Origin: Martinezella lusitana
GTDB lineage: Bacteria > Pseudomonadota > Alphaproteobacteria > Rhizobiales > Rhizobiaceae
NCBI RefSeq assembly: GCF_010668395.1
Contig: NZ_WUEY01000014.1
Location: 1 to 64,000 of the forward strand
DNA: 64,000 bases
Direction: 5' to 3'
Below, in pieces: positions 8,168 to 16,597 of the stretch (its first letter is position 1; the number at the start of each line of letters is the position of its first letter). The translations under genes and the position numbers were made by a program. The notes under the pieces are model-generated. The model did no database searches, was not told where the DNA came from, and saw only the letters and a program-made list of their open reading frames with translations.

Positions 8168-8932
8168 ATGAGACGGCTTTCTGGGAAGGTTGCCATCGTC
8201 ACCGGAGCCAGCGCGGGCATCGGCCGGGCGACGGCGAAGAGATTTGCTTCCGAAGGAGCCATGGTCGTGGCCAGCGCGCGGCGACAGTCGGAACTTCAGT
8301 CACTTCTTGCGGAAATCGAAGCCCTCGGAGGCGTTGCCGCGATGCTTGCGGGCGATGTCTCGAACGAGGACTACGCCCATAGCCTGGTCGAGACCGCCTA
8401 CTCGAAGTTCGGCGCCCTCGACATCGCATTCAACAACGCCGGCACGCTCGGCGAAGCCGGACCTTCCGAGACGGTCTCGCAGCATGGATTCGAGCAGGCG
8501 ATTGCCGTGAACCTCACGGCATCGTTCCTGGCGGCGCGAGCCCAGATCCCGCGCATGATCGCCGGCGGCGGCGGATCGATGATCTTCACCAGCACGATCG
8601 TCGGCTCAAGCTTCGGCTTTCCCGGCACGGCGGCTTATGCCGCCAGCAAGTCCGGGATCATCGGTCTGGTGCAGACTCTCGCCACCGAGTACGGGCCGAG
8701 GAATGTCCGCGTGAACGCCATTCTTCCAGGCGCGATCGAGACGTCCATGTATCACGCGATGAACGACACCGCGGACAAGGAAGCATTCATGATCAACATG
8801 AGCGCCCTCAAACGCCTGGGCCGGCCGGAGGAACTCGCCGCCGCCGCGCTTTTTCTGGCATCCGACGATTCCACCTTCGTCACCGGAACCGCGATGCTCG
8901 TCGACGGCGGAGCGACGATCACACGAACCTGA
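8168..8932 (+). CDS. SDR-family NAD(P)-dependent oxidoreductase
   Basis: A 254-residue classical short-chain dehydrogenase. The cofactor motif TGASAGIG lies at about residues 12-19, NNAG near 88-91, the catalytic serine in MIFTSTIVGS, and the catalytic pair in YAASK (about 156-160). The tail FVTGTAMLVDGG is typical. Basic residues after the second strand (ASARRQSE) suggest NADP preference. The ATG at 8168 follows AGGAGAGGAATTG. It faces an AraC gene convergently; its substrate cannot be inferred. Confidence 0.88.
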   Translation: MRRLSGKVAIVTGASAGIGRATAKRFASEGAMVVASARRQSELQSLLAEIEALGGVAAMLAGDVSNEDYAHSLVETAYSKFGALDIAFNNAGTLGEAGPSETVSQHGFEQAIAVNLTASFLAARAQIPRMIAGGGGSMIFTSTIVGSSFGFPGTAAYAASKSGIIGLVQTLATEYGPRNVRVNAILPGAIETSMYHAMNDTADKEAFMINMSALKRLGRPEELAAAALFLASDDSTFVTGTAMLVDGGATITRT

Positions 8933-9130
8933 TATGGGCTCGGATGGGCAGCGCCGACCCCGCCGCTTTCGGAATGTGCGGGCCGCCGTAAATGTCGCTC
9001 GGGGAGGTGGTTGTCGCCTGTGGAGCTGGGCTGCTCGGACTTTTGCCGAAGCTGCCTGCGGCACTTCGCGGGCAGCTTCATCGCTCGGTCGGGTGTCAGC
9101 CGGGTATCACATCCAGGGAGGATGCTTGGA

Positions 9131-10042
9131 TCATTCGCAGCGGTTGCGCCGCCAGACGCCCGGCGTTGTCCCGACATATTGCATGAAGACGCGCGTGAAA
9201 TGGCTCTGATCGGAGAAGCCGCTCAAAATTCCGACCTCGGCAAGCGACTTGTCGCGATCAAGGAGAAGATCCTTGGCGCGATCGATACGTCTGAGCTGGA
9301 ACCACTCGTGGGGCGATTGCCCGGTGGACTGACGGAAGGCACGACAGAAATGTCTTTTCGACAATCCGCATTCTCTTGCGAGGTCCTCAAGCTCCAGGTC
9401 GCCGTCGAGCCGTGACTCGATGAGCTCCTTGGCGCGTTTCTTTTGCCAGGGGGCGAGGCCGCCTTTCGCAACATGGCTGCCGGGCACCAGCCCTCCATAG
9501 GTGGAGGCAATATGCGACGCCATGGCAAGGGCGATGTGATCGACGAAAAGCTGCGGCACCTCCTCCGGATTGGTGAAAGCCGTTGCCGCTGCGCTCATAA
9601 GATTGACCATCGTCGGATCGTCGTATCCGCAGCCGGGCTTGTAGGCGAGCTCACTGATTTTGGGGGCGCTGGCTTCTTCCGCGACTTTGTCGAGCACGTC
9701 CGACGGCAGATAGAAATGGATCGAATGGAACGGCTTGTCCATCAGCACGACCGGATCGCGCCGGAGATCGTAGAGCAAGGTCTGTCCGGCCCGCAGGTTC
9801 TGGACCGGATATTGCTTGCCGTCCTCCCAATAGAGATGGTTTGGATAGTCGCGCTTCTGTATGGCGACCAGATATGCATTCTCGATAGGTATGGGCTTGC
9901 TGCAAAACGGTATGGGATCGTTGCCCCTGATCTCGGTCAGGGCAAGGCTCCCCCGCTTCACGTTCCGGGACAGAATCGTCGGGACGTTTTGCAGTTCGAA
10001 ACGTGAGCCGAGGTTTTCACCGTATGCACCGGTGTCTGTCAT
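9131..10042 (-). CDS. AraC-family transcriptional regulator (paralogue 1 of 4)
   Basis: A 303-residue regulator with an N-terminal ligand domain of about 190 residues (ALTEIRGNDPI, PIENAYLVAIQKRDYPNHLYW, then LRAGQTLLYDLRRDPV) and a C-terminal AraC DNA-binding domain with two helix-turn-helix units (LEDLARECGLSKRHFCRAFRQSTGQSPHEW and SLAEVGILSGFSDQSHFTRVFMQYVGTTPGVWR). Three close paralogues lie at 14.4-17.5 kb with the same N-terminal plan (GxYGxxLG). It probably controls the cupin/oxidoreductase genes upstream of it on the same strand, or the convergent SDR; no operator was identified. Confidence 0.88.
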   Translation of the reverse strand: MTDTGAYGENLGSRFELQNVPTILSRNVKRGSLALTEIRGNDPIPFCSKPIPIENAYLVAIQKRDYPNHLYWEDGKQYPVQNLRAGQTLLYDLRRDPVVLMDKPFHSIHFYLPSDVLDKVAEEASAPKISELAYKPGCGYDDPTMVNLMSAAATAFTNPEEVPQLFVDHIALAMASHIASTYGGLVPGSHVAKGGLAPWQKKRAKELIESRLDGDLELEDLARECGLSKRHFCRAFRQSTGQSPHEWFQLRRIDRAKDLLLDRDKSLAEVGILSGFSDQSHFTRVFMQYVGTTPGVWRRNRCE

Positions 10043-10567
10043 GACGTGAGCTCCCTAACGCCTCGATATTAAGCTGGCCAATTCGTCAGGCAACGTCCAT
10101 TCGAGCGCGGTCATACATTTGCGTCCACATCGTTCAAAAATGATCGTGACCTTTCAAACCGAGTCGGCCGGCAGCAACCCGTTTCTCTTGCGGCAGGTGG
10201 TTCGTACTGCTCTTTTCGCTTGTGGCGGAGCGACCGTAATGGTTGGCCTTTAGGCGGAAAGCCGGCGCGGGTTCGCAACGTTACGATCTTTGGCGCCGGC
10301 CGGTTCCATCTTGAAAGATCTGGTCCGTGTGCGGGATCGCTCGCCTTAAGGTTCGGTCATGATATCGGGCAACCACGATGTCGCTCGCATTTGCGGCATC
10401 CGATGCCACCTACAGTCGGCGGCGAGCGAGTAGATCCATTCGGTGTCGATCTTTGTTTTCAATTTCATGCACGGTCTCCGGATGGGCGGGATTTTCCAGG
10501 AAACGCCGAAGAACATCGACCGGGCCTTTGGGCGATCTCATGTGCTCGATCTCCACCTGCGATGGCC
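10043..10567. other. Largely non-coding gap between AraC-1 and cupin
   Basis: About 525 bases with only one small possible reading frame (10410-10541, reported separately). The rest shows no coding signature. The part nearest 10043 should hold the promoter of the AraC gene. The region looks like decayed sequence. Confidence 0.4.
10410..10541 (-). pseudogene. Possible remnant of a small NTF2/SnoaL-like protein
   Basis: A 43-residue frame (MRSPKGPVDVLRRFLENPAH, then PETVHEIEN) with GGAG nine bases before its ATG. The start faintly resembles the first helix of SnoaL-like fold proteins of about 130 residues, but the frame stops before any catalytic part, so it is either a truncated gene or a chance ORF. 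It follows the cupin gene on the same strand by 26 bases. Confidence 0.25.
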
Positions 10568-10984
10568 TCAATTCTTGTCGGGGATGGTGGGCTGGCCCGC
10601 GTCGCTATTCAGCACGAACACCGCCAGCAGCTTTGCCGGTTTGGTTTTGCTGGCATTCTCGCTGATGCGATGGTGGGCGCCCGGCACCTCGAACCAGCTC
10701 TCTCCCGCCTTGTAGATTTTGACCGCTCCGTCGTCGACCTGGCTGCGAATTTCGCCATCAAGGACGTAGGCGAAGATGAAGGCGGACTTGTCGTGCGTGT
10801 GGGAGGGCGATGTTCCGCCCGGCGCGTAATCGACGACGAAGGCCCGAAGGCTCTTGCCGGGGATATTCGGTATCTTCTCCAGAAATACCTGCGACACCTT
10901 TTCGCCGACGGCATCGTGCGCCACGGCCGGGATGGAAAGCGCGAGCACGAGGGCACACGCCATGAGAGGCTTGTAGACGTTCAT
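10568..10984 (-). CDS. Secreted single-domain cupin protein
   Basis: A 138-residue protein with a signal peptide (MNVYKPLMACALVLALSIPAVAH, cleavage near residue 22) and a cupin barrel. Metal-binding motif 1 is visible in GGTSPSHTHDKSAFIFAYVLDGE, and motif 2 around WFEVPGAHHRISENAS. ATG 10984 follows AAGGAG at good spacing. Periplasmic cupins of this type are usually uncharacterised. It follows the MDR oxidoreductase by 65 bases on the same strand and may share its transcript. Confidence 0.8.
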   Translation of the reverse strand: MNVYKPLMACALVLALSIPAVAHDAVGEKVSQVFLEKIPNIPGKSLRAFVVDYAPGGTSPSHTHDKSAFIFAYVLDGEIRSQVDDGAVKIYKAGESWFEVPGAHHRISENASKTKPAKLLAVFVLNSDAGQPTIPDKN

Positions 10985-11049
10985 CTTGGATCTCCTTGGG
11001 AAACTGTTCGCCGGCGACTGAGCCATCCGTTCGGGCTCAGCGTTTGGGG

Positions 11050-12006
11050 CTAGTCGACGGTCATTACGATCTTGCCTTTTCCTCGGGGCCGGCGTCCCTC
11101 GAGCATCTCATGGGCCTCGACCGCCTTCGAGAGCGGCAGCACCGTCCCGACCTTGGTTTCAAACTCGCCATTGTCGATGGCGGCGGCGATGTCGACCAAT
11201 TCGGCGGTGGTTACGGCGACAAGGAAGAATTTGGCCTGGATAGCTAGCTCCTTCGCCACCTCCTCGTTCGGTTTCGAGACGGCCGAAATCAGATAGCCGC
11301 CGCGCTTGATGACGCCGAAGGAGCGAACCTGAGTCTCGCAGCCGACCAGATCTATGACGGCGTCGACCTGACTGACTTCCGTATCGAATTTCTGGCTGTT
11401 GTAGTCGATAACGACCGTTGCCCCGAGACGCCGGACGAATTCGACGTCGTTCGCGGCGCATGTCGCGATCACCTTCAGCTTTGCCTTGCGGGCGAGTTGG
11501 ACTGCGAAGACGCCGACGCTTCCCGCCGCTCCGTGAATGAGCACGGTCTGGCCGGCTGTCAGATGCGCATGCTGGAACAAAGCCTGCTTGGCCGTCACCG
11601 CGATTACCGGAACCGAGGCGGCCTCGACATCGCCGATCGTGATGGGCTTGAGGGCGCTCATCGACGCCTTGGCAATGGCGTAGTCCGAATAGGCGCCGAT
11701 GAAACGTTCGTTCGTGACGCCGTACACCGCATCGCCCCGCTTGAATCCCCTCACCTCAGGGCCGACCGCGTCGACGATGCCGGAATAGTCCGATCCGAGC
11801 GTGAGTGGCAGTGGCTGGGGCAGGGCGCTGTTCCCCGATCGGATCCAGCCGTCCCATGGCCCGACGCCGACCGCCTTGACCCTTACACGCAGATCGCCAG
11901 GCCCCGGCGATACGAGCGGAAGTTCTTCGCGCTTGATGACTTCAGGACCGCCGAACTCGTGGACACGGTAGGACGTCATCGTCGAAGGCTCAGGCATGGA
12001 ATTCAT
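11050..12006 (-). CDS. Zinc-independent MDR-family NADP-dependent oxidoreductase (quinone oxidoreductase type)
   Basis: A 318-residue medium-chain dehydrogenase/reductase. The N-terminal GroES-like domain holds LGSDYSGIVDAVGPEVRGFKRGDAVYG; the Rossmann motif GAAGSVGVFAVQLA follows; the end GRRPRGKGKIVMTVD is typical of quinone oxidoreductase-like enzymes. The zinc-binding cysteine cluster of alcohol dehydrogenases is absent. The ATG at 12006 is preferred because GGAG precedes it; an in-frame ATG at 12018 also exists. It likely reduces enones or quinones with NADPH. It lies between an MFS transporter and the cupin. Confidence 0.85.
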   Translation of the reverse strand: MNSMPEPSTMTSYRVHEFGGPEVIKREELPLVSPGPGDLRVRVKAVGVGPWDGWIRSGNSALPQPLPLTLGSDYSGIVDAVGPEVRGFKRGDAVYGVTNERFIGAYSDYAIAKASMSALKPITIGDVEAASVPVIAVTAKQALFQHAHLTAGQTVLIHGAAGSVGVFAVQLARKAKLKVIATCAANDVEFVRRLGATVVIDYNSQKFDTEVSQVDAVIDLVGCETQVRSFGVIKRGGYLISAVSKPNEEVAKELAIQAKFFLVAVTTAELVDIAAAIDNGEFETKVGTVLPLSKAVEAHEMLEGRRPRGKGKIVMTVD

Positions 12007-12312
12007 GGTTTTCTCCATTCAAAAGTATCACCGGATTTCAGGATGGATGCCCGTCAGGTTGTCCGGCCGTCGTTCTCGTCGACCGGCCGGAACCCGGTTC
12101 CGGAAGCGATGCGCGCATCTGTTGCGCCGACCGAGCGGATGACCCGCCGACAAGCAACAAGGTGTGTCGTTTCCGGAAGGGAATGCTCGTCATCCATCCC
12201 CTTTGCTGCGGGCCATTCTCGGAAACTGCACCCGGTTTGTATTTTGTGAGGGCGCCCTGTTTTGTGGAATAGGGACTCGATCCCGGTTGGGGTGCCGGTG
12301 GGCGGATGGATG
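12007..12312. other. Gap between MFS transporter and MDR oxidoreductase
   Basis: Just over 300 bases without a supportable gene. On the minus strand it would hold the promoter and ribosome site of the MDR oxidoreductase. I see no strong inverted repeat or T-run terminator for the MFS gene. Confidence 0.35.
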
Positions 12313-13632
12313 CTATTTCCTGGCCCCGGTGTGGGAGGGACGTGCCCCGGCTTCCGGGTGCGGTGTCTGCTCGTTTCGGTTCGCGGGAAGCAGGCGATCC
12401 GGTGTTTGCAGGCGTTCGCCACCTTGTCTCGACGTCCGGTCCGGAACGATAAGGTCGAGGAGAAGAGCCAATGCGACGGCAATTGCCCCTATCGCAAAGA
12501 CGAGCGCGTAGTTCTGTCCCGAATGAGCGAAAAGATAGGAGTAGCCATAGCCGCCCAACGCCTGGAAGAGCGCGAACGCGGTCGTCGCATGCCCCCAGGC
12601 CTGCCGCTGGGCGGCATGGTCGTGGCGTACGATATCCTGGGTTCTGCCCAACACCAGCGGAACGATGCCCGGTGTGAAAATACCGAGAATAACGGTGGCG
12701 ACGATGAGCGCGACGGCACTGGAACTGGTGGCCAGAAGAAGACCGGCGACGCCCTGCAGCAGCAGCGCGATGCGGTAGGACGACCGGAACCCGATGCGGT
12801 CGGCGGCAAAGCCGCACAGAACCGGTCCGGTAATCGCGGCAATGCCATACAGGATCCAGTAGGCCGCGCCGAGCTGCGCGCTGCCGTTCAGGCCGCGCAC
12901 GATATAGTCGACCAGCAGGATCATTGCGGGCACGAGGCCGAGCGCGTTGGCTGCATACTGACTGTAAAGGATCAGCAGCGGTCCACGGGCGGATTTATGC
13001 GAGTGGACCTGTTTTGGCGCACCTGCGGCCTGCGGCTCGGTGTTGGGCCAGCCGAACCAGCTCACCGCCGTCAGCAGCAGCGAAAGCACGCCGAGACCGA
13101 TCCAGGTTTCTTTCAGGCCGATGAGGAGGAGTTCGGGCACCACTGTACCGGACGCGGCGATACCGAGGCCTAACCCGAGGAATATCATGCCGCTCACGAA
13201 GCCCCTCCGTTTCGTGGGGATGTGGGGAAGGATCGTCGTTGCGACGAGCACCATGATCGCGCCGCCGGCGAGGCCGGAGAGGAAGCGCCAGACGAAGAAC
13301 CACGTTGTCGAGAGGGGGAAGGCGCAGGCGAAAAAGGCGAGTGTGGCAACGGCCATGAACAGGCGCAGCGACGATCTGTTCGAGATCGAGGCGGCGACGG
13401 GCCGCCCGAGCACGGCACCGGCCAGGTAGCCCGCGAAGTTTGCTGCGCCCAGCGTTACGGCCTCGGATGCCGTGAACCAGTGCTGCCCGATGAGTGACGG
13501 CAGCAGGGGCGTGTAGGCAAAGCGCGCCAGTCCTATCGCCACGAAGCTGCCGGAGAGGCCCGCTATCGTGGCGAACCACTGGGATCTGGTGAGGGAATAA
13601 TCGTCTGAAGCCGCAGCGTGATGCGTGCTCAT
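12313..13632 (-). CDS. YbfB/YjiJ-family MFS transporter
   Basis: A 439-residue integral membrane protein with about twelve hydrophobic segments. The opening (AGLSGSFVAIGLARFAYTPLLPSLI) and the middle (ANFAGYLAGAVLGRPVA; WRFLSGLAGGAIMVLVATTILPHIP) match the YbfB/YjiJ group of major facilitator exporters. The tail after residue 400 is hydrophilic and proline-rich, longer than usual. It lies 125 bases downstream of a TetR repressor on the same strand, a typical repressor-efflux pair. The substrate is unknown. Confidence 0.85.
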   Translation of the reverse strand: MSTHHAAASDDYSLTRSQWFATIAGLSGSFVAIGLARFAYTPLLPSLIGQHWFTASEAVTLGAANFAGYLAGAVLGRPVAASISNRSSLRLFMAVATLAFFACAFPLSTTWFFVWRFLSGLAGGAIMVLVATTILPHIPTKRRGFVSGMIFLGLGLGIAASGTVVPELLLIGLKETWIGLGVLSLLLTAVSWFGWPNTEPQAAGAPKQVHSHKSARGPLLILYSQYAANALGLVPAMILLVDYIVRGLNGSAQLGAAYWILYGIAAITGPVLCGFAADRIGFRSSYRIALLLQGVAGLLLATSSSAVALIVATVILGIFTPGIVPLVLGRTQDIVRHDHAAQRQAWGHATTAFALFQALGGYGYSYLFAHSGQNYALVFAIGAIAVALALLLDLIVPDRTSRQGGERLQTPDRLLPANRNEQTPHPEAGARPSHTGARK

Positions 13633-13757
13633 GGGAGTGCCTTTCGTGTGTCGAATGGGTGCAGGGAACCATCGCCGGATCGCGACGCGAGCGGCCTGCA
13701 GGTTTTGCGGATAATTGGGCTGGGGTGATCAGCAGCCCGTCAGGGCTATGCTGCTTA

Positions 13758-14378
13758 TCAGCTCGGAGGCTCCTTCAGCGGCGGCAGCCCGAGCAGAGCG
13801 AGAGTGGGCCTGGCGAGACCGAAAAGAACGTCGGGATCAGGGCGAACCCTCGCAAGAACACGCAGCCCGAGCGCCACGGAGAGCAGCATCTTGCCGATGT
13901 CGGCGGCCGGAAGGGTCGAGATCGTGGTGCCGGCGTCCTGCGCGGCCCGTGCGCAGCGCGTGAAGAAGGCCTCCATCTCCAGCGTTTCCGCCGCGACCCT
14001 CTCCCGAATTTCGGGGTCGTCGCCTCGTGCTTCCAACGCGGTGTTGACGAGCATGCAGCCGCGCTGGAGGGGATCGCCGAGGGAGCGGGCGATGGTATCG
14101 GCAAAGAAGCCGGAGATCGCATCCGCCGGCGCAAGCGTGGATTCCAGCCGCGCCATGCGTTCGTGGAGAGAGTGGTCGAGATAGTGGCCGAGCGCCGCCA
14201 GGAAGAGGCCGCGTTTGTCGCCGAAAGCATTGTAGACGCTGGCGGTCGTCATGCCCATCGCGGCGGTGAGGTCACGCGTCGAGGTGGGATGATAACCTTT
14301 CTCCCAGAAAACGCTTTCCGCGGCTTCGAGGACTTTCTCATTGTCGAATTGCCGTGAACGCGCCAAGTCACTCTCCAT
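13758..14378 (-). CDS. TetR-family transcriptional repressor
   Basis: About 206 residues. The N-terminal helix-turn-helix is clear (KVLEAAESVFWEKGYHPTSTRDLTAAMGMTTASVYNAFGDKRGLF). The ligand domain shows the AcrR/YxaF-like stretch QRGCMLVNTALE. The ATG at 14378 puts the helix-turn-helix at the usual distance from the start; an ATG at 14402 is possible, and neither has a good ribosome site. Two operator-like palindromes overlap the start region, so autoregulation is likely. The downstream MFS gene is the obvious target. Confidence 0.85.
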   Translation of the reverse strand: MESDLARSRQFDNEKVLEAAESVFWEKGYHPTSTRDLTAAMGMTTASVYNAFGDKRGLFLAALGHYLDHSLHERMARLESTLAPADAISGFFADTIARSLGDPLQRGCMLVNTALEARGDDPEIRERVAAETLEMEAFFTRCARAAQDAGTTISTLPAADIGKMLLSVALGLRVLARVRPDPDVLFGLARPTLALLGLPPLKEPPS

Positions 14379-14421
14379 ATTAGAACGATTGCTCCAATTC
14401 ATATAGAGCGATCGTTCTAAT
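14379..14421. promoter_or_regulatory. TetR operator pair
   Basis: An inverted repeat ATTAGAACGAT (14379-14389) to ATCGTTCTAAT (14411-14421) spans the start of the tetR gene. It also reads as two adjacent 16-base palindromes, TAGAACGATTGCTCCA (14381-14396) and TAGAGCGATCGTTCTA (14404-14419), each near-symmetric around CGATCG. Two tandem sites at a repressor's own start fit binding of two TetR dimers. Confidence 0.75.
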
Positions 14422-14442
14422 ATCGCAAGCGCAGCGCCCCAT

Positions 14443-15351
14443 TTATTTCCGGCATTCGCGGCGCCAGACCGCCGGGGTCATGCCGACCTTCGCCGTGAAC
14501 ACGCGCGTAAGGTGGCTCTGATCGGAAAAACCGCATGAGCTCGCAACGGCCGGGATCGGAAGATCCGGATCGCGAAGCAGCATCTGGGCCAATTCGATCC
14601 GGCGACGCAACAGCCATTGGTGGGGTGTCGCTCCGACCGACAGCTTGAACGCTTTCAGAAACTGCCGCATCGACATTCCGCATTCCGCCGCCAGAGCTGC
14701 AAGCGGAAGGTTCCCGTCGAGGTTTGCCGAAATCAGCTCCTTTGCCCGAACCTGCTGCCATCGGGTAAGGCCGGAGGCGGCGGTAACGGGGCGCACCCTC
14801 ATGCCGCCGTAGCGGCAGGCGACATGATGGGCGACCCCGACGAGCACGCTGTCCATGAACAGTCTCGGCACGTTCTGCGGGTCGGCGAAGAGCGGCAGGA
14901 GGGTGAATGTCAGGTCGCGCACGACGGGATCGTCCATGCAGACACCCGGATTATAGTGCAGATCCGTGACAGAGGGGACCCCGGCTTCCTCCGCGACGGC
15001 GTCAAGGGCCGCGCGCGGAAAGTAGTAATGCACCGAGTGAAACGAATCGTTGAGATGAAAGATCGGCTTCCGTTTGATATCGTAGATGATGATCTGGCCG
15101 GGAAGGAGCGAGGATTCGCGCGCCGGACGATCGTTCTCCCAATATCGATAGCGCGGAAAAAACTTTAGATGGAGGGCAACGACGAACGCGTCCTCCTCGA
15201 CCGGCGGTGTCGACAATACGTGCTGCGGATCGTCGTATCGAAGCTCCGTGACAGCAAGCATCGCCTTGGACAACGCACGGCTCGCATATCCTGATGACCT
15301 GGCGCCGAGCCTTTTGCCAAACGCCTTGCCGTAACTCGTACTCGCTGCCAT
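14443..15351 (-). CDS. AraC-family transcriptional regulator (paralogue 2 of 4)
   Basis: A 302-residue regulator with the same plan as the other three: N-terminal ligand domain (AVTELRYDDPQ, VEEDAFVVALHLKFFPRYRYWEND, GQIIIYDIKRKP) and C-terminal double helix-turn-helix (LAALAAECGMSMRQFLKAFKLSVGATPHQW and PIPAVASSCGFSDQSHLTRVFTAKVGMTPAVWRR). Both DNA-binding units look intact. It lies upstream of the TetR gene on the same strand, separated from AraC-3 by 368 bases, so it has its own promoter. Target and ligand are unknown. Confidence 0.88.
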   Translation of the reverse strand: MAASTSYGKAFGKRLGARSSGYASRALSKAMLAVTELRYDDPQHVLSTPPVEEDAFVVALHLKFFPRYRYWENDRPARESSLLPGQIIIYDIKRKPIFHLNDSFHSVHYYFPRAALDAVAEEAGVPSVTDLHYNPGVCMDDPVVRDLTFTLLPLFADPQNVPRLFMDSVLVGVAHHVACRYGGMRVRPVTAASGLTRWQQVRAKELISANLDGNLPLAALAAECGMSMRQFLKAFKLSVGATPHQWLLRRRIELAQMLLRDPDLPIPAVASSCGFSDQSHLTRVFTAKVGMTPAVWRRECRK

Positions 15352-15719
15352 TAGCCTCCTTGCACCCGGCCGCGCAGATTTCCCGAAGCCGCCAATTTAT
15401 CACGATTTGAGTGGATTTCGACGAGATCCGCCGCCTCTTCGGCAGTGCTTGTCTGGATGTTTCCAGAGATGCCCTGATTCTTCAAGCAAGCGCGCCGGGA
15501 CCGCGCAACTGTCGGCTGGTCATTGCGTGCGGAGGACGAGTGTTGGCGGCGAACGAATTCCGGCGAGGTTGGCCCGCCCTGGCATCCGCGTTTCTAGGCA
15601 ACGCGACCGATCGACGGAAGCAGCACTTGGCAAAATCGCGTTCGAGAACGATTGTTTCGACGCCCGCCATCTTGCTCGTGTTTTCTTTAAGATGATCCGT
15701 GACGACCCAATACGGGCGC
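15352..15719. other. Gap between AraC-2 and AraC-3
   Basis: About 370 bases. The minus-strand promoter of AraC-2 must lie near 15352-15450. Short open frames on the plus strand have no ribosome site or recognisable content. No repeats were seen. Confidence 0.35.
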
Positions 15720-16586
15720 TTACGAAGAACTTTTCAAGGCGCGGGTAAGCTCGGCTTCCGAGACGCCGAGCATTCTTGCGATGGTGGGCGTATCATAGCC
15801 GCGCGCGAGAAGCCGCCGCATGCGCTCGGTTCTCAGGTTTACCCGCCACCGATGAATGGACATCCCCTCGCTGAATTCGAAGGATGCCGCAAAATCCAGC
15901 GGCGACATCTGGTTGTCTGCCGACAGCTCGCCCAGGGAAATGTCACCGTCGAGATGTTCGGCAACGTGCTCCTTGGCTCGCATCCCTTCATTGCGGGAGA
16001 GACGGCGAACACTGGCCGCCGCTGACTTGCCTCGTCGTGCGTAGGTCTTGATCGCATGCGCGGTGGCAGCGATGCTGACATGATCGACCAGCAACCGGTT
16101 CGAGGCGAGGGGTGATCTGAAACAGGGCAGGATGGCTCGGGCCAGATTGTGCAACACGTCATCCTTGATGCCCAGGCCGGGATTGTGGTCGAAACCATCG
16201 ACATCCGGAAGGTCCTCCCGTTCCGCTACCTCGAGGAGGGCGGCACGGGGCAGGTAGAAGCTCAGATGATGGAAAGCGCTTATGCTATCTGCGACCGGCG
16301 AAGAGCGAAGATCATAGATGTTCGCCGTTCCCGCAGGGAGGAAGCCGGTGCGAACTTGTCGGCCGTCGAGGAAGAGGCCGTGGGCGTGGACATCTCGCAA
16401 TTGAACCGTCAGCAGGAACGCGTCTTCGATCGGGATAGGCTCGGTGAGGCCGGTGTCTTCCCTGTCGCATCGAATTTCCGTCACCGCGACCTTGGCGTTC
16501 TTCAGCGTCCTTGCCACGAATGAGGGCGCGACGTCGGTCTTGAACGTTTTTCTGAGTGTCTCGCCGTAGGCGCCTTCTTCTTTCAT
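15720..16586 (-). CDS. AraC-family regulator with degenerate second helix-turn-helix (paralogue 3 of 4)
   Basis: A 288-residue paralogue. The ligand domain is well kept (AVTEIRCDREDTG, PIEDAFLLTVQLRDVHAHGLFLDG, AGTANIYDLRSSP). The C-terminal domain has diverged: the first unit reads LGELSADNQMSPLDFAASFEFSEGMSIHRW, and the second ends YDTPTIARMLGVSEAELTRALKSSS, lacking the GFSDQSHFTRVF and TPxxWR signature found in its sisters. The frame is open upstream, but ATG 16586 after GAGAGG gives the family's usual N-terminus. It follows AraC-4 by 11 bases, so they are co-transcribed. DNA binding may be altered or lost. Confidence 0.82.
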   Translation of the reverse strand: MKEEGAYGETLRKTFKTDVAPSFVARTLKNAKVAVTEIRCDREDTGLTEPIPIEDAFLLTVQLRDVHAHGLFLDGRQVRTGFLPAGTANIYDLRSSPVADSISAFHHLSFYLPRAALLEVAEREDLPDVDGFDHNPGLGIKDDVLHNLARAILPCFRSPLASNRLLVDHVSIAATAHAIKTYARRGKSAAASVRRLSRNEGMRAKEHVAEHLDGDISLGELSADNQMSPLDFAASFEFSEGMSIHRWRVNLRTERMRRLLARGYDTPTIARMLGVSEAELTRALKSSS

Positions 16587-16597
16587 TTTTATACCTC

